From Arthrobacter sp. MN05-02 (GTDB lineage: Bacteria > Actinomycetota > Actinomycetes > Actinomycetales > Micrococcaceae): 64,000 nucleotides of DNA. The position numbers were made by a program, and so were the translations under genes. This document shows positions 51,732 through 61,860 of the stretch, one piece after another. The notes below the pieces were generated by a model that made no database searches, had not been told where the DNA came from, and saw only the letters and a program-made list of their open reading frames with translations. Position 1 is the stretch's first letter. Every line of letters begins with the position of its first letter. The DNA is taken from contig AP018698.1 in NCBI GenBank assembly GCA_004001285.1, positions 90,992 to 154,991 of the forward strand. The letters are read 5' to 3'.

Positions 51732-53210
51732 CTACAGCGCTAGCGATGGCTTGGGCGAGGATCAGCCAGGGGGTAACAGTGCCGAGGTAGAGGGCGAGTA
51801 GGACCGGGATTAGCGCCAGGACGGTCATGTCTGTCCCGTGCAGGAGTGAGGACATTTGGTCTCGGGGCACGGACCCGAAGGGTGTCTCCACCGGTGGGGT
51901 TGTCCAGTCCGTGGGGGGGGCGTGTTGCTGCGCGGACCGCTCCCGCTCCCATCCCGGCGCCGGCCATGATCCCGAGCAGGACGAGGGCGGGCGAGCCTGC
52001 GCCCAGCACGACCAGTGCTGCGATCAGCGTTCCCATCCATGTGGCCATGGTCAGGGAGGGCATGAGTATACGGCTGCATCGCACCAGGACTGGGCTGACG
52101 GGTAGAAGTGCGTCTAGTTCGGGGATGACGGCCGTGCGTCGGGCAACGGTTCCGGTTCCTGCTGTCGTGAGGCAGCCCGCGATGAGGATGACTCGAGCTG
52201 GAGCAGGATGGGAAGGGCCGGGGTGATCAGGGCGACGCTGACGCAGATCCCGAGCCACACCAGTGCGGCGGTGGGCGGAGGCTGCAGGCGACGGAACGCT
52301 ACGATATCGGCGCGAATCACTGCCACGCCGGCCCGCCGGGTAGGGCGTGAGTAGTAGCGCGAGCCACGCATGCTGAGGGTTTGGCGTGGCCCGGCTGCCA
52401 GTGCACGGCGCAGCTCGTTGATGTCGATGAAGAAGATGGACGCCGCGGCGTGACCTGAGACTGTACCGCCGCGTTGCAACTCGGCACCGCTTACGTCACC
52501 GGTCCGGGAGAGCACGTAGGCGGCGAGCACCACCGCCGCAGTGAGTACCAGCACGAGCGGCCACACAGCGGAGGCCAGGAACGGCAGGACGGCCACGGGG
52601 GCAAGCCCGACGAGGATTCCTGTCCGGAGTGCGCCGGACGTTGGCGTCAGTTGCAGGATTGCCGCGCTGGCAACAGCCAGGACAACACCTCCACCAAAGG
52701 CCACCGCCGATCCTGTATGTGCCCACGGGGAGCGGTCGATCGCGGTGAGGAAACTGAAAGGGACATAGGCGAGGGCAGCTACAGCGCTCAGCGAAACCAA
52801 TCGCGTGCGGAATGATGCAAGGACCATTGGTCGGCGGTCGATCGGCAGCGGCAACCACCACGCGCCTTCTGCCCGGCTTACCGTGACCGGGCCAAGCTTG
52901 CGGGCCAACAGCACGATCCCGACCAACGCCAGGTAGGTGAGGATCATCCACAGAACCCCAGCAGGCAGCGCCTGCCAGTGCGCCGCTACCAAGTTCGCCT
53001 TGCCGACGCTTCGCCCTACGATTTCGTCGCGGAGGCCACGACGAGGGATGCCGCCATCATCAGCACGCAGCCCCCGGCCAGCGCGTTCGAGTACACGTCG
53101 ATGAAAAGGTCACGGGTTGAGGAATGGGCTCTGTTGTACTGCCGGGCCGCACGCCGCGTGAAACCAACGACGTCCCGGGCAAGGCACCAGATCATCGCGC
53201 ACAGCATCAT
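51694..53210 (-). pseudogene. ABC transporter permease, at least three frameshifts
   Basis: Four overlapping frames make one integral membrane protein of about 500 residues: MLCAMIWCLARDVVGFTRRAARQYNRAHSSTRD (from 53210), MILTYLALVGIVLLARKLGPVTVSRAEGAWWLPLPIDRRPMVL, MPSLTMATWMGTLIAALVVLGAGSPALVLLGIMAG and MTVLALIPVLLALYLGTVTPWLILAQ to 51694. Breaks lie near 53030, 52195 and at a run of eight G at 51912-51919. This resembles large actinobacterial exporter permeases of the DUF6297 type. Its ATPase partner follows on the same strand and is also broken. Confidence 0.75.
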
Positions 53211-53263
53211 CGCGCACCGAATTACTGTCGGGTATCACCGATCCTGAAGCTGCCCGAGCGGGG

Positions 53264-53940
53264 TCAGGAACCTGCAATGATCTGCGCTCCTCGCGCTACG
53301 TCCACCAGTTCGACGACCTCATCGATGACCAGGCACGCTGTCGCTGTCCGGACCAGCAGCCGGGGATCGTGGGTGACTAGGACGACTGCGGTCCCGGTAT
53401 CAGCACGTTCCTGGATTCGTCGGGCCAGTGCATCCCGCATCACCGGGTCCAGGCGTTGCTCGGGCTCGTCAAGGAACAATTAGGACGAGGGTCGGATGAA
53501 CCCAGCAGCCAGAAGCAGGCGGCGGCGTTGGCCGGAGGACAACGCATCAGGGACGGCATGGGCCCTGCCCGAGATTCCGAAGAAGTCCAATTCAGCATCC
53601 ACTGCTTCCTCGGGCGAGCTCACCGAGTGGCCTCGAGCCACCAGGAGCAGATGCTCGCGCACGGTCAACGAGGGAAAGAAGACATCCTCATCGAACACGG
53701 CGGCCACCTGCCGCCGGAACATCACCGCGTCAGGCGTGGCCGGCAGACCGTGGACTCGCACAGTGGGTCCTGGCGCCCTGCCAGAGTCCGGACGACCGTG
53801 GATTTGCCGGCACCGTTGAAACCCACCACCGCAAGAACCTCACCCAGGCTGACCCCGAAGGAAACCTCCCCGCACACGGGACTGCCTGCGTAACCGACCA
53901 ACAAACGATCAGCCTCAAGCACTTCCCCCACGGCAGCCAT
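53264..53940 (-). pseudogene. ABC transporter ATP-binding protein, one frameshift and one nonsense codon
   Basis: ATG 53940 starts MAAVGEVLEADRLLVGYAGSPVCGEVSFGVSLGEVLAVVGFNGAGKSTVVRTLAG (Walker A). The frame breaks near 53757 and resumes VRVHGLPATPDAVMFRRQVAAVFDEDVFFPSLTVREHLLLVARG, then ALSSGQRRRLLLAAG (signature). A TAA at 53480 precedes FLDEPEQRLDPVMRDALARR (Walker B) in the same frame. With the permease, this was an exporter operon that has decayed. Confidence 0.8.
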
Positions 53941-53976
53941 CCTCCAACCCTAAACGGCAACACCCCTACCCACCGC

Positions 53977-54420
53977 AGGCCCGCTACGGGAAGCGCTGGC
54001 TTCCTGCCGCAGAGGCGACACCCTGGTGGTAACGAAACTCGACCGCCTGGCGCGCTCGGTGATCGATGCTCGCGACATCGCCGATGAACTCACTCGCAAA
54101 GGCGTGGCCCTGAGTCTCGGCGGCAGCATCTATGACCCGACAGACCCTGTCGGCCGGCTCCTGTTCAACGTCCTGGGCATCGTGGCTGAGTTCGAGTCTG
54201 ACTGATCCGTGCCCGGACTCGAGAAGGCATGGCGGTCGCCAAAGCGAAGGGCAGGCTTCGCGGCAAGCAACCCAAGCTCTCAGAGCACCAGCGCAAGCAC
54301 CTACTCGGTCTAGTCGACAGCGGCGAGTACACCCGAGGTGAGATCGCCGAACTCATGGGTGTCTCCCGAACCACGGTCTATCGAGAGATCCAGCGACGTA
54401 GCCGAACTGCTACCCCGTAA
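53977..54420 (+). pseudogene. Truncated, frameshifted serine resolvase
   Basis: The plus strand reads LREALASCRRGDTLVVTKLDRLARSVIDARDIADELTRKGVALSLGGSIYDPTDPVGRLLFNVLGIVAEFES, a resolvase catalytic domain without its first 50-60 residues (no YARVS motif). A frameshift near 54200 leads to LIRARTREGMAVAKAKGRLRGKQPKLSEHQRKHLLGLVDSGEYTRGEIAELMGVSRTTVYREIQRR, the DNA-binding end. It was left by a Tn3-like element. The 28-bp repeat at 54434-54461 lies just behind it. Confidence 0.82.
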
Positions 54421-54433
54421 CCATTCCGCGCAT

Positions 54434-54461
54434 GTCTCGAAAACCTAAAGCTTTCCAAGAC
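54434..54461 (+). repeat. 28-bp serine recombinase site-like repeat
   Basis: The segment starting GTCTCGAAAACCTAAAG and ending CCAAGAC recurs at 47322-47349 with three differences. Its ends (GTCT/AGAC) are inverted. It lies 14 bp after the resolvase remnant, the usual place for a res or hairpin-end sequence. Confidence 0.6.
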
Positions 54462-54629
54462 GCCCCAACTGTTGAGCGCCATCCGCATGCAAGGTGAGGA
54501 CGAATCGCTTGGTACCTGCCGGGCCCTGAACTGCAGTGCACCCTGGCAGGTCCTCATCCTTACTAGTGTGGTGACGGAGGCTTGGCTTCTACGTCTCGTA
54601 GAGACGGTTACGATGAGCGCGAGGAGGAT

Positions 54630-55279
54630 ATGTCTGAAGAGGCCGGTTTGACGCCTGCTGCCCGCTTGGTGCGCGGCGTGCTCTGTGCTGTTCTGGCTGT
54701 CTTCCTCGCGGGTGCCTCGCACGCTGTCGCAGGCGGCACCGTCCCGGTCCTCGCGGTCCTTCTGTCGTTCCCGCTGGGCGCTTTGGTGTGCGTCATCCTT
54801 GCTGGCCGGCAGTTGTCCCTGCCACGAGTGGCACTGGGAGTCGGTATCAGCCAGGCCGTCTTCCACTTCCTGTTCGACCTCTTTGCTGCCATGCCCTCCG
54901 TGATGACCTCGACGATGGTCAGCGCCGGTCACCGGCATGAGGGCATCCTCGCCACTCCCCTTGCACCGATGGTGGCTGGTTCCGCGTCCTCAACGGGTGG
55001 AACAGATGGGGCCATGATCACCTCGCACCTCATCGCCGGTCTGGTGACCGTGGCCCTGGTGCGGTGCGCCGTGGAGAGTACCTGTGGTGGTCCCTCTTGG
55101 GCATCATCGAAGCAGTCGTGTCGACCATCGTCCGTCTGATCCGGCTTTGCCCGGTGACCGAGGAGAGCCGCCGCGGGTTCCTCGAGTACGCGCCCTACGG
55201 GCTGTATGAGCTGTTGCAATGCGACACTCGTCTGCGATTACGCGGCCCCCCTCCCGCCCGAGAGTTGTCCTTCCTCTAG
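54630..55279 (+). pseudogene. Four-helix membrane protein, one frameshift
   Basis: ATG 54630 (GAGGAGGAT just upstream) begins MSEEAGLTPAARLVRGVLCAVLAVFLAGASHAVAGGTVPVLAVLLSFPLGALVCVILAGRQLSLPRVALGVGISQAVFHFLFDLFAAMPSV; the His-rich loop SAGHRHEGILATP follows. Near 55068 the frame breaks and continues EYLWWSLLGIIEAVVSTIVRLIRLCPVTEESRRGF to 55279. The arrangement of helices with HRH loop resembles actinobacterial membrane proteins found beside copper or PepSY genes; a PepSY gene follows. Confidence 0.65.
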
Positions 55280-55606
55280 GTCACACGTCTGCACCCGAGC
55301 TGCGACGACCGCAACTCCCTTGGCGTCCATCCACGACTGGCTAGCTGATTCCCTCTTCAGCACGTCGCCGACTCATCGCCTTTTCGGTACAGCCTGAGCA
55401 ACACTCACCGAGCACTGATTGTCCGTCCGATGGGTCCTGCCCCTGGTTGACATGGACGCTCTATCTAGCCAATCGGTGCTCGCCCAGTTGCGCTTGCCCG
55501 GCCCGGCGGTCTGGTGCTGGCCCCTATCAAGGGGAACGCGTGGACGCCCTCCCATACTTCGCCCGACCCTGCTTGTGCAGGGCATTTCCTGAAAGACCTC
55601 ATCCCA
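55280..55606. other. Intergenic, no gene seen
   Basis: No supported gene or hairpin. It may carry the promoter of the PepSY gene. Confidence 0.4.
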
Positions 55607-57146
55607 TGACGACCACGTCTGTTCGAACACCACCCCCCGTCGAGCCCGGTTCACGATCGCCCTGGCTTACGGCGTTAGCGCTGCGCATCCATTTCTATGC
55701 CGCGATCTTCGTCGGCCCGTTCCTGCTCATCGCCGCCCTCAGCGGAGCCATGTATGCCCTGACCCCGCAACTTGAAAAGATTGTCTACGCGGAGGAGCTC
55801 ATCGCATCAGACGGACCCGCAGTACCCCTCGAGGAGCAAATCCAAGCAGCCCAGCAACACCTGAACACCTCCGACCTGCCGACCGCGGTCCGCCCCGGGC
55901 CCGATGGGGAGACCACCCGGGTAATGTTCTCCGACCCGACACTTGGTGAGTCAGAGACTCGGGCGGTCTTCGTCGATCCGGCTACAGCGGATGTCACCGG
56001 GGAAACAACCGCTTACGGGACCAGCGGGTCCTCGGCGTGCACACGTGGGTCGGGCAGCTGCACCGCAACCTGCACCTGGGTGAAGTCGGACGCCTGTACA
56101 GCGAACTCGCTGCCTCCTGGCTTGGCGTCATCGCCCTCTTCGGGCTGATCCTGTGGGTGCAGCGCATCCGAAAAACCCGGAAAGCCCGGGGTCCGTCTAC
56201 CCGACCTCAAAACCACGGGGCGGCGGAGACTTTGTCCCTGCACTCAGCCGCCGGCGTCTGGCTGGCCCTGGGCTTCTTCTTCCTCTCGGCCACGGGTCTG
56301 ACCTGGTCCACGTATGCCGGCGCGAACGTCACCGACCTCCGAGCCGCCATCGGTTGGTCCACCCCACCATCACCACCGACCTCAGCACCACCGGCACCGG
56401 CAGCTCAAGTAGCACCGGTGGTGAGCATGCCGAGCACGGTGGGAACGTTGCTGCGGGCCCCGTCGCGGAAGGAGAACCAGGGCTGAACCATCGGGAGGAC
56501 ACACCGGGCACGGCGATAGCGTCGCCCCTGCCGATATAGACGGGGTTACTCCCGCCGGTTTCGACGGCGCCATCACCGCGGCCCGGGAGGCTGATCTGAC
56601 CGCGGGCCTGATCGAGATCAAGCCCCCGGCAATGGACGGGATGGCGTGGACCGTCACCGAGATCGACCGGTCATGGCCCACGCAAGTCGACGCAGTAGCC
56701 GTGGACCCAGCCACGTTCGCTGTCACTGACAAGGCTTCCTTCGACGACTACCCGTTCGCTGCGAAACTCGCCCGCTGGGGCATCGACGCACACATGGGCG
56801 TCCTCTTTGGACTGGCGAATCAGCTCGTGCTGGCCGTGATCGCGATTGGCTCGCCGCCATGATCGTGTGGGGCTACCTGATGTGGATCAAACGCCGCCCG
56901 ACCCGCACCGCCAATGGCACACGAGCCCGTGCCGGCCGGCCACCGGCCAGAGGTGTCCTGGACGCGGTGCCGCTGTGGATCATTCCCATCGGAGCTGTCG
57001 TCACCTTCCTCGTCGGGTTCTTCGCACCCCTTCTAGGCATCAGTCTTCTCGTATTCCTCGCCGTTGACGCCGTCATCGGACATAGGCATACCCGGACGGC
57101 GGCGGCAGACGCTCAGCCGACAGGAATGGACCATCGAGCCGAGTAA
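55607..57146 (+). pseudogene. PepSY-associated membrane protein, about four frameshifts
   Basis: MTTTSVRTPPPVEPGSRSPWLTALALRIHFYAAIFVGPFLLIAALSGAMYALTPQLEKIVYAEEL is the PepSY_TM start. In other frames it goes on: TWVGQLHRNLHLGEVGRLYSELAASWLGVIALFGLILWVQ, LALGFFFLSATGLTWSTYAGANVTDLRAAI, MDGMAWTVTEIDRSWPTQVDAVAVDPATFAVTD, YPFAAKLARWGIDAHMGVLFGLANQLVLAVIAIG and MIVWGYLMWIKRRPTR. Breaks lie near 56027, 56360, 56490 and 56850. PepSY_TM proteins pass electrons or sense iron/copper at the membrane. Confidence 0.85.
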
Positions 57147-57211
57147 GCCCCGGCGCCCTGACAAGGTAAAGCTTGTCTGAGCCGAATTGGCACTTTCGCA
57201 GTGTCGGACTC

Positions 57212-57264
57212 GGAGCGTCTGGTTTGGAGTATCTGGTTTGGAGTGTCTGGTTTTGGAGTATCTG
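57212..57264. repeat. Four tandem 14-15-bp repeats (iteron-like)
   Basis: GGAGCGTCTGGTTT, GGAGTATCTGGTTT, GGAGTGTCTGGTTT(T) and GGAGTATCTG follow head to tail at 57212, 57226, 57240 and 57255. Iterons of this kind bind plasmid Rep proteins, but no rep gene is close, so this is only a suggestion. Confidence 0.6.
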
Positions 57265-57868
57265 AGCGGCTCGTCTCTCAATGTCTCCTTGGCAGGTGGG
57301 ACACAAGTGATGCAGCCCTCAATGAAACAGTAGCTAGGTTTGTTGAGCCTTCTGCCCACAGGGGCACGGCACAAGCTCCCCCCGCTTCGCTGCTTGTCCC
57401 GCACCCATGTGGACAGCAGGAACCAGGAGACCGCCTGCACACACTCATCGCTCTCCCCGACGCGGAAGGGGTTACCTTGAGCGAGCGACGCGCGTGCACA
57501 GCCTCCTTGATCGGTGGTTGATCGCCAACCGCGTCGAGCGGTGCACCGAACGAGTTGCCATTGCGCGAAAGGATCATCCGCTTGAGGGCGGCTGGAACCT
57601 GAAGGAGGCTCCACCCGCCCTTAGGTGGGTGGAGCCCCCGGACCATGCCCAGCGCACTGAGGCCTCGGCGGGTGACCCTGCAACATAACCAATGAAGACT
57701 TGCATATACACATGCATACGTGTAAGGCACAGTGAATTTGTGCGCGATACCCAGAACTGGCTTCGGTGAAAGGTTTGATTGTGTGAGGTAGCTCGTAGCC
57801 GCGACTACCGGGTAGAACGTTCACTGGAAGTGCGGCCCTTCTGTTTAGTAGTGGGCAGGGGACGCGCA

Positions 57869-57911
57869 GGGGCGGCAGGGATACTGAGCAACACTGGTGC
57901 CCTGCCGCCCC
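57869..57911. terminator. Strong hairpin, probable terminator
   Basis: GGGGCGGCAGGG (57869-57880) pairs with CCCTGCCGCCCC (57900-57911) over 12 bp. There is no gene close on the left, so what it terminates is unclear. Confidence 0.55.
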
Positions 57912-58164
57912 GCCTCACTCTCCCCCTTGGCACGCAAGCAGACTTTTTCGCCCCCTCAACAGCAGGTCCTCACCGCCCAAACAAGAAGCGAGGAGCCACA
58001 GCCCGTCACGCGTGCTGAGCGTCGTTTGGTTGTGGTCACAACGTTGGGAAAGTTGTTTCACTAAAGGGCCTAGAGACCTTATGATCATCTCGGTCCTGCA
58101 GAGTGGCCGCTGGAAAATCACCCGCGGAGCACTCTTATGAGCGCTCACATTCTGAGGAGCCACC

Positions 58165-58407
58165 ATGAACAGCAGACTCACTCCGGCAGAAGACTTCCCC
58201 AAGGACCTCAAAGTCCTGCACGACATCGAGATCCAGGTTCTTCGCAGCCGCGTGCAACGGCAGCTCGATCACGAATACGCCTACGAGTTCGAGACGAACC
58301 CCGAGACCGAGTTCCGTCTCGCTGAGCTTTCCGAGGACATTGATCGCCGCGATGCGCAGGCCGCCGCATTGCGCGTCCTTGCTCAGCACCTCATGGTGCA
58401 GCAGTGA
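58165..58407 (+). CDS. Small acidic protein, paralogue of 47947
   Basis: AGGAGCCACC precedes the ATG. The 80 residues read MNSRLTPAEDFPKDLKVLHDIEIQVLRSRVQRQLDHEYAYEFETNPETEFRLAELSEDIDRRDAQAAALRVLAQHLMVQQ. The helical pattern and the central PETEFRLAELSEDIDRRD match the gene at 47947. The stop overlaps the GTG start of the HPt-like gene (GTGA), so the two proteins are made in fixed ratio. Function is unknown. Confidence 0.85.
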   Translation: MNSRLTPAEDFPKDLKVLHDIEIQVLRSRVQRQLDHEYAYEFETNPETEFRLAELSEDIDRRDAQAAALRVLAQHLMVQQ

Positions 58408-58805
58408 AAACCACGAGGAACCAGCCCAACGGGAAATACGTCAGGATCCCCGTCCTTGATCCGGCAGCGTTCGAGGAACTCTCCGAGGACCTTGCCTCTC
58501 ACGTCCTCGCACTGGAATACATGGTCTCCTTCGAGTCCCTCCTGGCCGGCCGCATCCACCGGATAGAACAAGCCCTTAAGAACCAGGACAGGGAGGAAGC
58601 CATCACCGCACTGCTGAGCCTACAAGCCAGCGCCACGATGGCAGGCGCACGACAACTACAAGGAGCAGCAACCCGTGCACTGATTGATGAGCCAGTGCAG
58701 ATGACACTGCCGGGACCGCTTGTGCGGAAACTTCAAGGTCAGGCCGATAGCTTCAGGATTGCTTTCGCCGACTTCCGGCACCGGTGCTGCACGACCGCCG
58801 CATAA
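58404..58805 (+). CDS. HPt-like protein lacking the phospho-histidine, paralogue of 47564
   Basis: The GTG start at 58404 overlaps the preceding stop. The 133-residue protein has IPVLDPAAFEELSEDLASHVLALEYMVSFESLLAGRIHRIEQALKNQDREEAITALLSLQASATMAGARQLQGAATRALIDEP. The HPt helical bundle is clear, but where phosphotransfer domains have His-x-Leu-Lys-Gly-Ser this has Leu-Ser-Leu-Gln-Ala-Ser. It cannot accept phosphate on histidine and may act as a decoy or scaffold. GAF-ANTAR genes follow at 58986 and 59923. Confidence 0.82.
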   Translation: MKTTRNQPNGKYVRIPVLDPAAFEELSEDLASHVLALEYMVSFESLLAGRIHRIEQALKNQDREEAITALLSLQASATMAGARQLQGAATRALIDEPVQMTLPGPLVRKLQGQADSFRIAFADFRHRCCTTAA

Positions 58806-58985
58806 GGCTCACCCCTTCAGAGCCACGACAACGCCACACTGCAGGCCCTCCCCGTCGCTTTCAACCCTTGGGTAGACCCAGGAGATATGGCGGTTGGTTG
58901 CCTGAGTATGCTGATTATTTAGGTCCGTGCTGGGCAGGCCTGAGATCGTGACCGGAGTATCTAATAAAGACAGTGGGAACATCTG

Positions 58986-59744
58986 ATGACGAGCGAAGCA
59001 ACCCAGAACGACCCGGACATGCTTGGCGGCAGTGACATTCCCGGGGACATAGCCAACCAGCTCAGCGACCTGGCCCGGACCCTGCAGGCCGAGTCGGACA
59101 CGGAATCGATTCTCGAGGACATTGTCGGATCAGCGATCCGGTTGATCCCGCATGCGGCCGAAGCATCCATCAGCCTGGTCAAGGCACGCAAGACGGTTGA
59201 ATCACGCGCGGCGTCCAGCGATCTTCCCCGCGACGTCGACGCCGTCCAGAGCGAAGTCCGGCAAGGCCCGTGCCTTGATGCGGCCTACACGGAGCAGGTC
59301 GTCCGGGTTCCGAACCTCAGCGAGGAGACACGGTGGCCAAAGTTCGCCCAGCGGGCCTGGAACCTGGGCGCGCGCAGCATGATTTCATTTCAGCTATTCG
59401 TCGAGGGCGACAACCTCGGCGCTTTGAACGTCTACGGGGAGGACGTGGACGTCTTCGATGAGGAGTCCGAGCAGGTAGGGCTCCTTGTGGCCGCCCACGC
59501 TGCCGTCGCGTTCGCTGACTCTCAGGAGATCAAGCAGCTCAATGACGCCCTGACCAACCGTGATCTGATTGGTCAGGCCAAAGGCATCCTCATGGAGCGG
59601 CACAAGATCAGCGCACATCAGGCCTTCACCCTACTCACCACGGTCAGCGCGAACACGAACATCAAACTCACTCAGATCGCAGAACACCTCACCACCAGCG
59701 GTGAACTCATCCCCAAGAAAAAATCACGAACCCGAAACAGCTAG
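58986..59744 (+). CDS. GAF-ANTAR regulator
   Basis: The 252-residue protein has an N-terminal GAF domain (LSDLARTLQAESDTESILEDIVGSAIRLIPHAAEASISLV, then EVRQGPCLDAAYTEQVVRVPNLSEETRWPKFAQRAWNLGARSMISFQLF and GALNVYGEDVDVFDEESEQVGLLVAAHAAVA) and a C-terminal ANTAR domain (ALTNRDLIGQAKGILMERHKISAHQAFTLLTTVSANTNIKLTQIAEHL). ANTAR proteins bind paired hairpins in leader RNAs and stop early termination. It is intact. The conserved Cys of GPCLDA fits the family. Confidence 0.92.
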   Translation: MTSEATQNDPDMLGGSDIPGDIANQLSDLARTLQAESDTESILEDIVGSAIRLIPHAAEASISLVKARKTVESRAASSDLPRDVDAVQSEVRQGPCLDAAYTEQVVRVPNLSEETRWPKFAQRAWNLGARSMISFQLFVEGDNLGALNVYGEDVDVFDEESEQVGLLVAAHAAVAFADSQEIKQLNDALTNRDLIGQAKGILMERHKISAHQAFTLLTTVSANTNIKLTQIAEHLTTSGELIPKKKSRTRNS

Positions 59745-59922
59745 GTGCGAGATCGCGCCGAACCCTTTGGTCGGACCTGCCAGTGAGATGGCCGTATCCA
59801 TGGTGGCCAGTGACGCGTTGATGAGCCTCTTCATCAGATGCAAACAATGACCCACCGGGCAATACTGCCCACCCACCCCTTGCGACGACTCCGACTCCGA
59901 GGATCCCCGAGATTGAGGAAAC

Positions 59923-60715
59923 ATGCCTGAACACGACACAGTGAAAACACCAGCAGTCGATGGGGCAGCTGGTGAAGTAGTCGGTGAAGTAGTTCGTGAG
60001 GTGTCCTTGACGGGAATGCTCCAGGACGTGGTCCTTGAAAGCCATGATGTTGAGGAGTTCCTGACGAACCTGGCAAAACTCGCCGCCGACAAATCCTCTT
60101 CTCGAGGCACCGAAGTCCTCGGCGCGGTGATACTGCTCCGGCCACGGACGAAAGCGACTGTGGCCAGCAGCAGCGACCACGCGAAGAAGATGGACGAGGT
60201 CCAGTACTCCTTCGACGACGGGCCCTGCCTGCGTGCAGCCCGCGAAGGGAGAATCTACACCGTCACCGACTTCCGGACCGAGCCCAGGTTCGGTGAGTAT
60301 TCCCACGCGATCGCAGGTCACGGGCTGATCTCCGCGCTGGGAATCCCCCATCCCGCTCGAGGCAGACGCCCACGCAGCCCTCGATCTCTACGCGCCCACG
60401 GCCAACTACTTCACAGCCGAGGACATTGCAGAAGCCGAGGTGCTGGCACGGGAAGCATCGAAGTCACTGCGCATGGCCGTGCGGATCGCGAAACTCACCG
60501 ACACCAGCGACAACCTGAAAACAGCGATGAACTTCCGCACCATCATCGACGTCGCCGCCGGAATCATCATGAGCCAGAACCGGTGCAGCCACGACACGGC
60601 CATGACCATCCTCAAAGCCGCCTCCAGCGGCCGGAACATCAAGCTCAACGCCGTCGCCGCCAAAGTCGTCGAATCCCTCGGACAGGAAGCCCCCCGCACC
60701 CATTTCGACGGATGA
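59923..60715 (+). pseudogene. GAF-ANTAR regulator, one frameshift, paralogue of 48691
   Basis: MPEHDTVKTPAVDGAAGEVVGEVVREVSLTGMLQDVVLESHDVEEFLTNLAKLAADKSSSRGTEVLGAVILLRPRTKATVASSSDHAKKMDEVQYSFDDGPCLRAAREGR is a GAF start. At a run of five C near 60348 the frame breaks and resumes ADAHAALDLYAPTANYFTAEDIAEAEVLAREASKSLRMAVRIAKLTDTSDN and the ANTAR domain (FRTIIDVAAGIIMSQNRCSHDTAMTILKAASSGRNIKL). One C too many explains it. Confidence 0.85.
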
Positions 60716-61032
60716 CCCCTCATCCCTCGTTCATCATCGGCAACATCCTGTTCTTCAACGAAAGCACCACGACCGCGGGACATGACTGTTCCTGGCCGGA
60801 TCAGCGGGGCTCCAGATCTGCCATGTCATCCGGTTGACCCGCAACATCACATAAGGGCCATCACCAGGAACACAGCCACCAATGACTACTGGCCCCGGCC
60901 GCAATCTCCCGCGGCGCACTCTTAAAGATTCATGACCAATCGCGCGAACGGGTGCAAGCAGCACCCGCGGGTTCCGTCCCGCTCACTTCGGATCAGTAGG
61001 GTCGGGGTCATGGCAGCGACGATGGAGACAAC

Positions 61033-61803
61033 ATGGAACTGACGACTGGGCAGAGTCTGATCGGTGCCCTGATACTGACGCTTGTGCTCGCCGGACTTCA
61101 TTTGGCCGCACCCATGATCCGCAAACTGCCTCTCGTACCAGAGCGGTACACGGGTTCTTTCGCTGGTGGCCTTGCCGTCGCGTATGTCTTCCTGCATCTG
61201 CTGCCGGACATCGCCGAAGGCAACGAAGCCATCGGCGAGGCGCTGGAGGATACGGTCACGGTCACCCCACTGCTTGACCTCGGGATCTTCCTGGTCGCCC
61301 TTGCCGGATTCACGGTCTTTTACGGTTTGGAACGGATGGCGTCCCGACAGGGTATCCGCGATGGTTCGAGGGGCACCCCGTCGAGTGGGGCGTACTGGCT
61401 GCACCTCGGCTCGTTCGTGATCTACAACGTGCTAATCACCTACACCATGGCGCTGCGACTGCAGACCGGGGTGCTGTTCGCGCTGCTGTTCACCCTGGCG
61501 ATGGGTCTGCACTTCGTCCTTACCGACCGGGGACTGGAGGAACACTACGGGCAGCGATTCCAGCGCTCAGGCCGGCTGGTCCTCGTGGCCGCACTGATTG
61601 CAGGGTGGGCGCTCGATGTGTTGTTCGCGCCGAACAGCACGCTCGTCGTCGCACTCCTCACCGCGGCACTCGGTGGATCCATCCTGCTCAACGTCTTCAA
61701 AGAAGAACTGCCTTCGAACCGGAACTCGAGCTTCCTGTGGTTCACCATCGGCCTCATCCTCTACGCGGCCCTCCTCACTGCCGTGACCGCACTCGGCGAC
61801 TAG
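61033..61803 (+). CDS. ZIP-like polytopic membrane protein
   Basis: The 256-residue protein has about eight hydrophobic segments. SFAGGLAVAYVFLHLLPDIAEGNEAIGEAL resembles the ZIP metal-transport helix with His and Asp; LAMGLHFVLTDRGLEEHYGQRFQRSGR has a second His/Asp pair. Such ZIP-like proteins move zinc or iron, but some are of unknown function. Its ATG has no perfect ribosome site (GGAGACAAC upstream). It is convergent with the MarR gene. Confidence 0.75.
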   Translation: MELTTGQSLIGALILTLVLAGLHLAAPMIRKLPLVPERYTGSFAGGLAVAYVFLHLLPDIAEGNEAIGEALEDTVTVTPLLDLGIFLVALAGFTVFYGLERMASRQGIRDGSRGTPSSGAYWLHLGSFVIYNVLITYTMALRLQTGVLFALLFTLAMGLHFVLTDRGLEEHYGQRFQRSGRLVLVAALIAGWALDVLFAPNSTLVVALLTAALGGSILLNVFKEELPSNRNSSFLWFTIGLILYAALLTAVTALGD

Positions 61804-61860
61804 CTTGGGGCGCTCAGCTTTCTGATCGCTCGGATGCTGCGGCGTTACTAAGTGGTGGCG

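Larger units (their letters stand above)
57147..58164. other. About 1 kb without a supported gene; tandem iterons and two hairpins
   Basis: This holds the iteron-like repeat (57212-57264) and hairpins at 57607-57636 (GGCTCCACCC/GGGTGGAGCC) and 57869-57911 (GGGGCGGCAGGG/CCCTGCCGCCCC). A minus-strand frame (57278-57730) lacks a ribosome site and familiar motif. A non-coding regulatory or origin region is possible. Confidence 0.45.

Noticed and set aside
57278..57730. Minus-strand frame of 150 codons beside the iterons, considered as a rep gene
   Set aside because: No Rep-like motif, no ribosome site and irregular codon bias.
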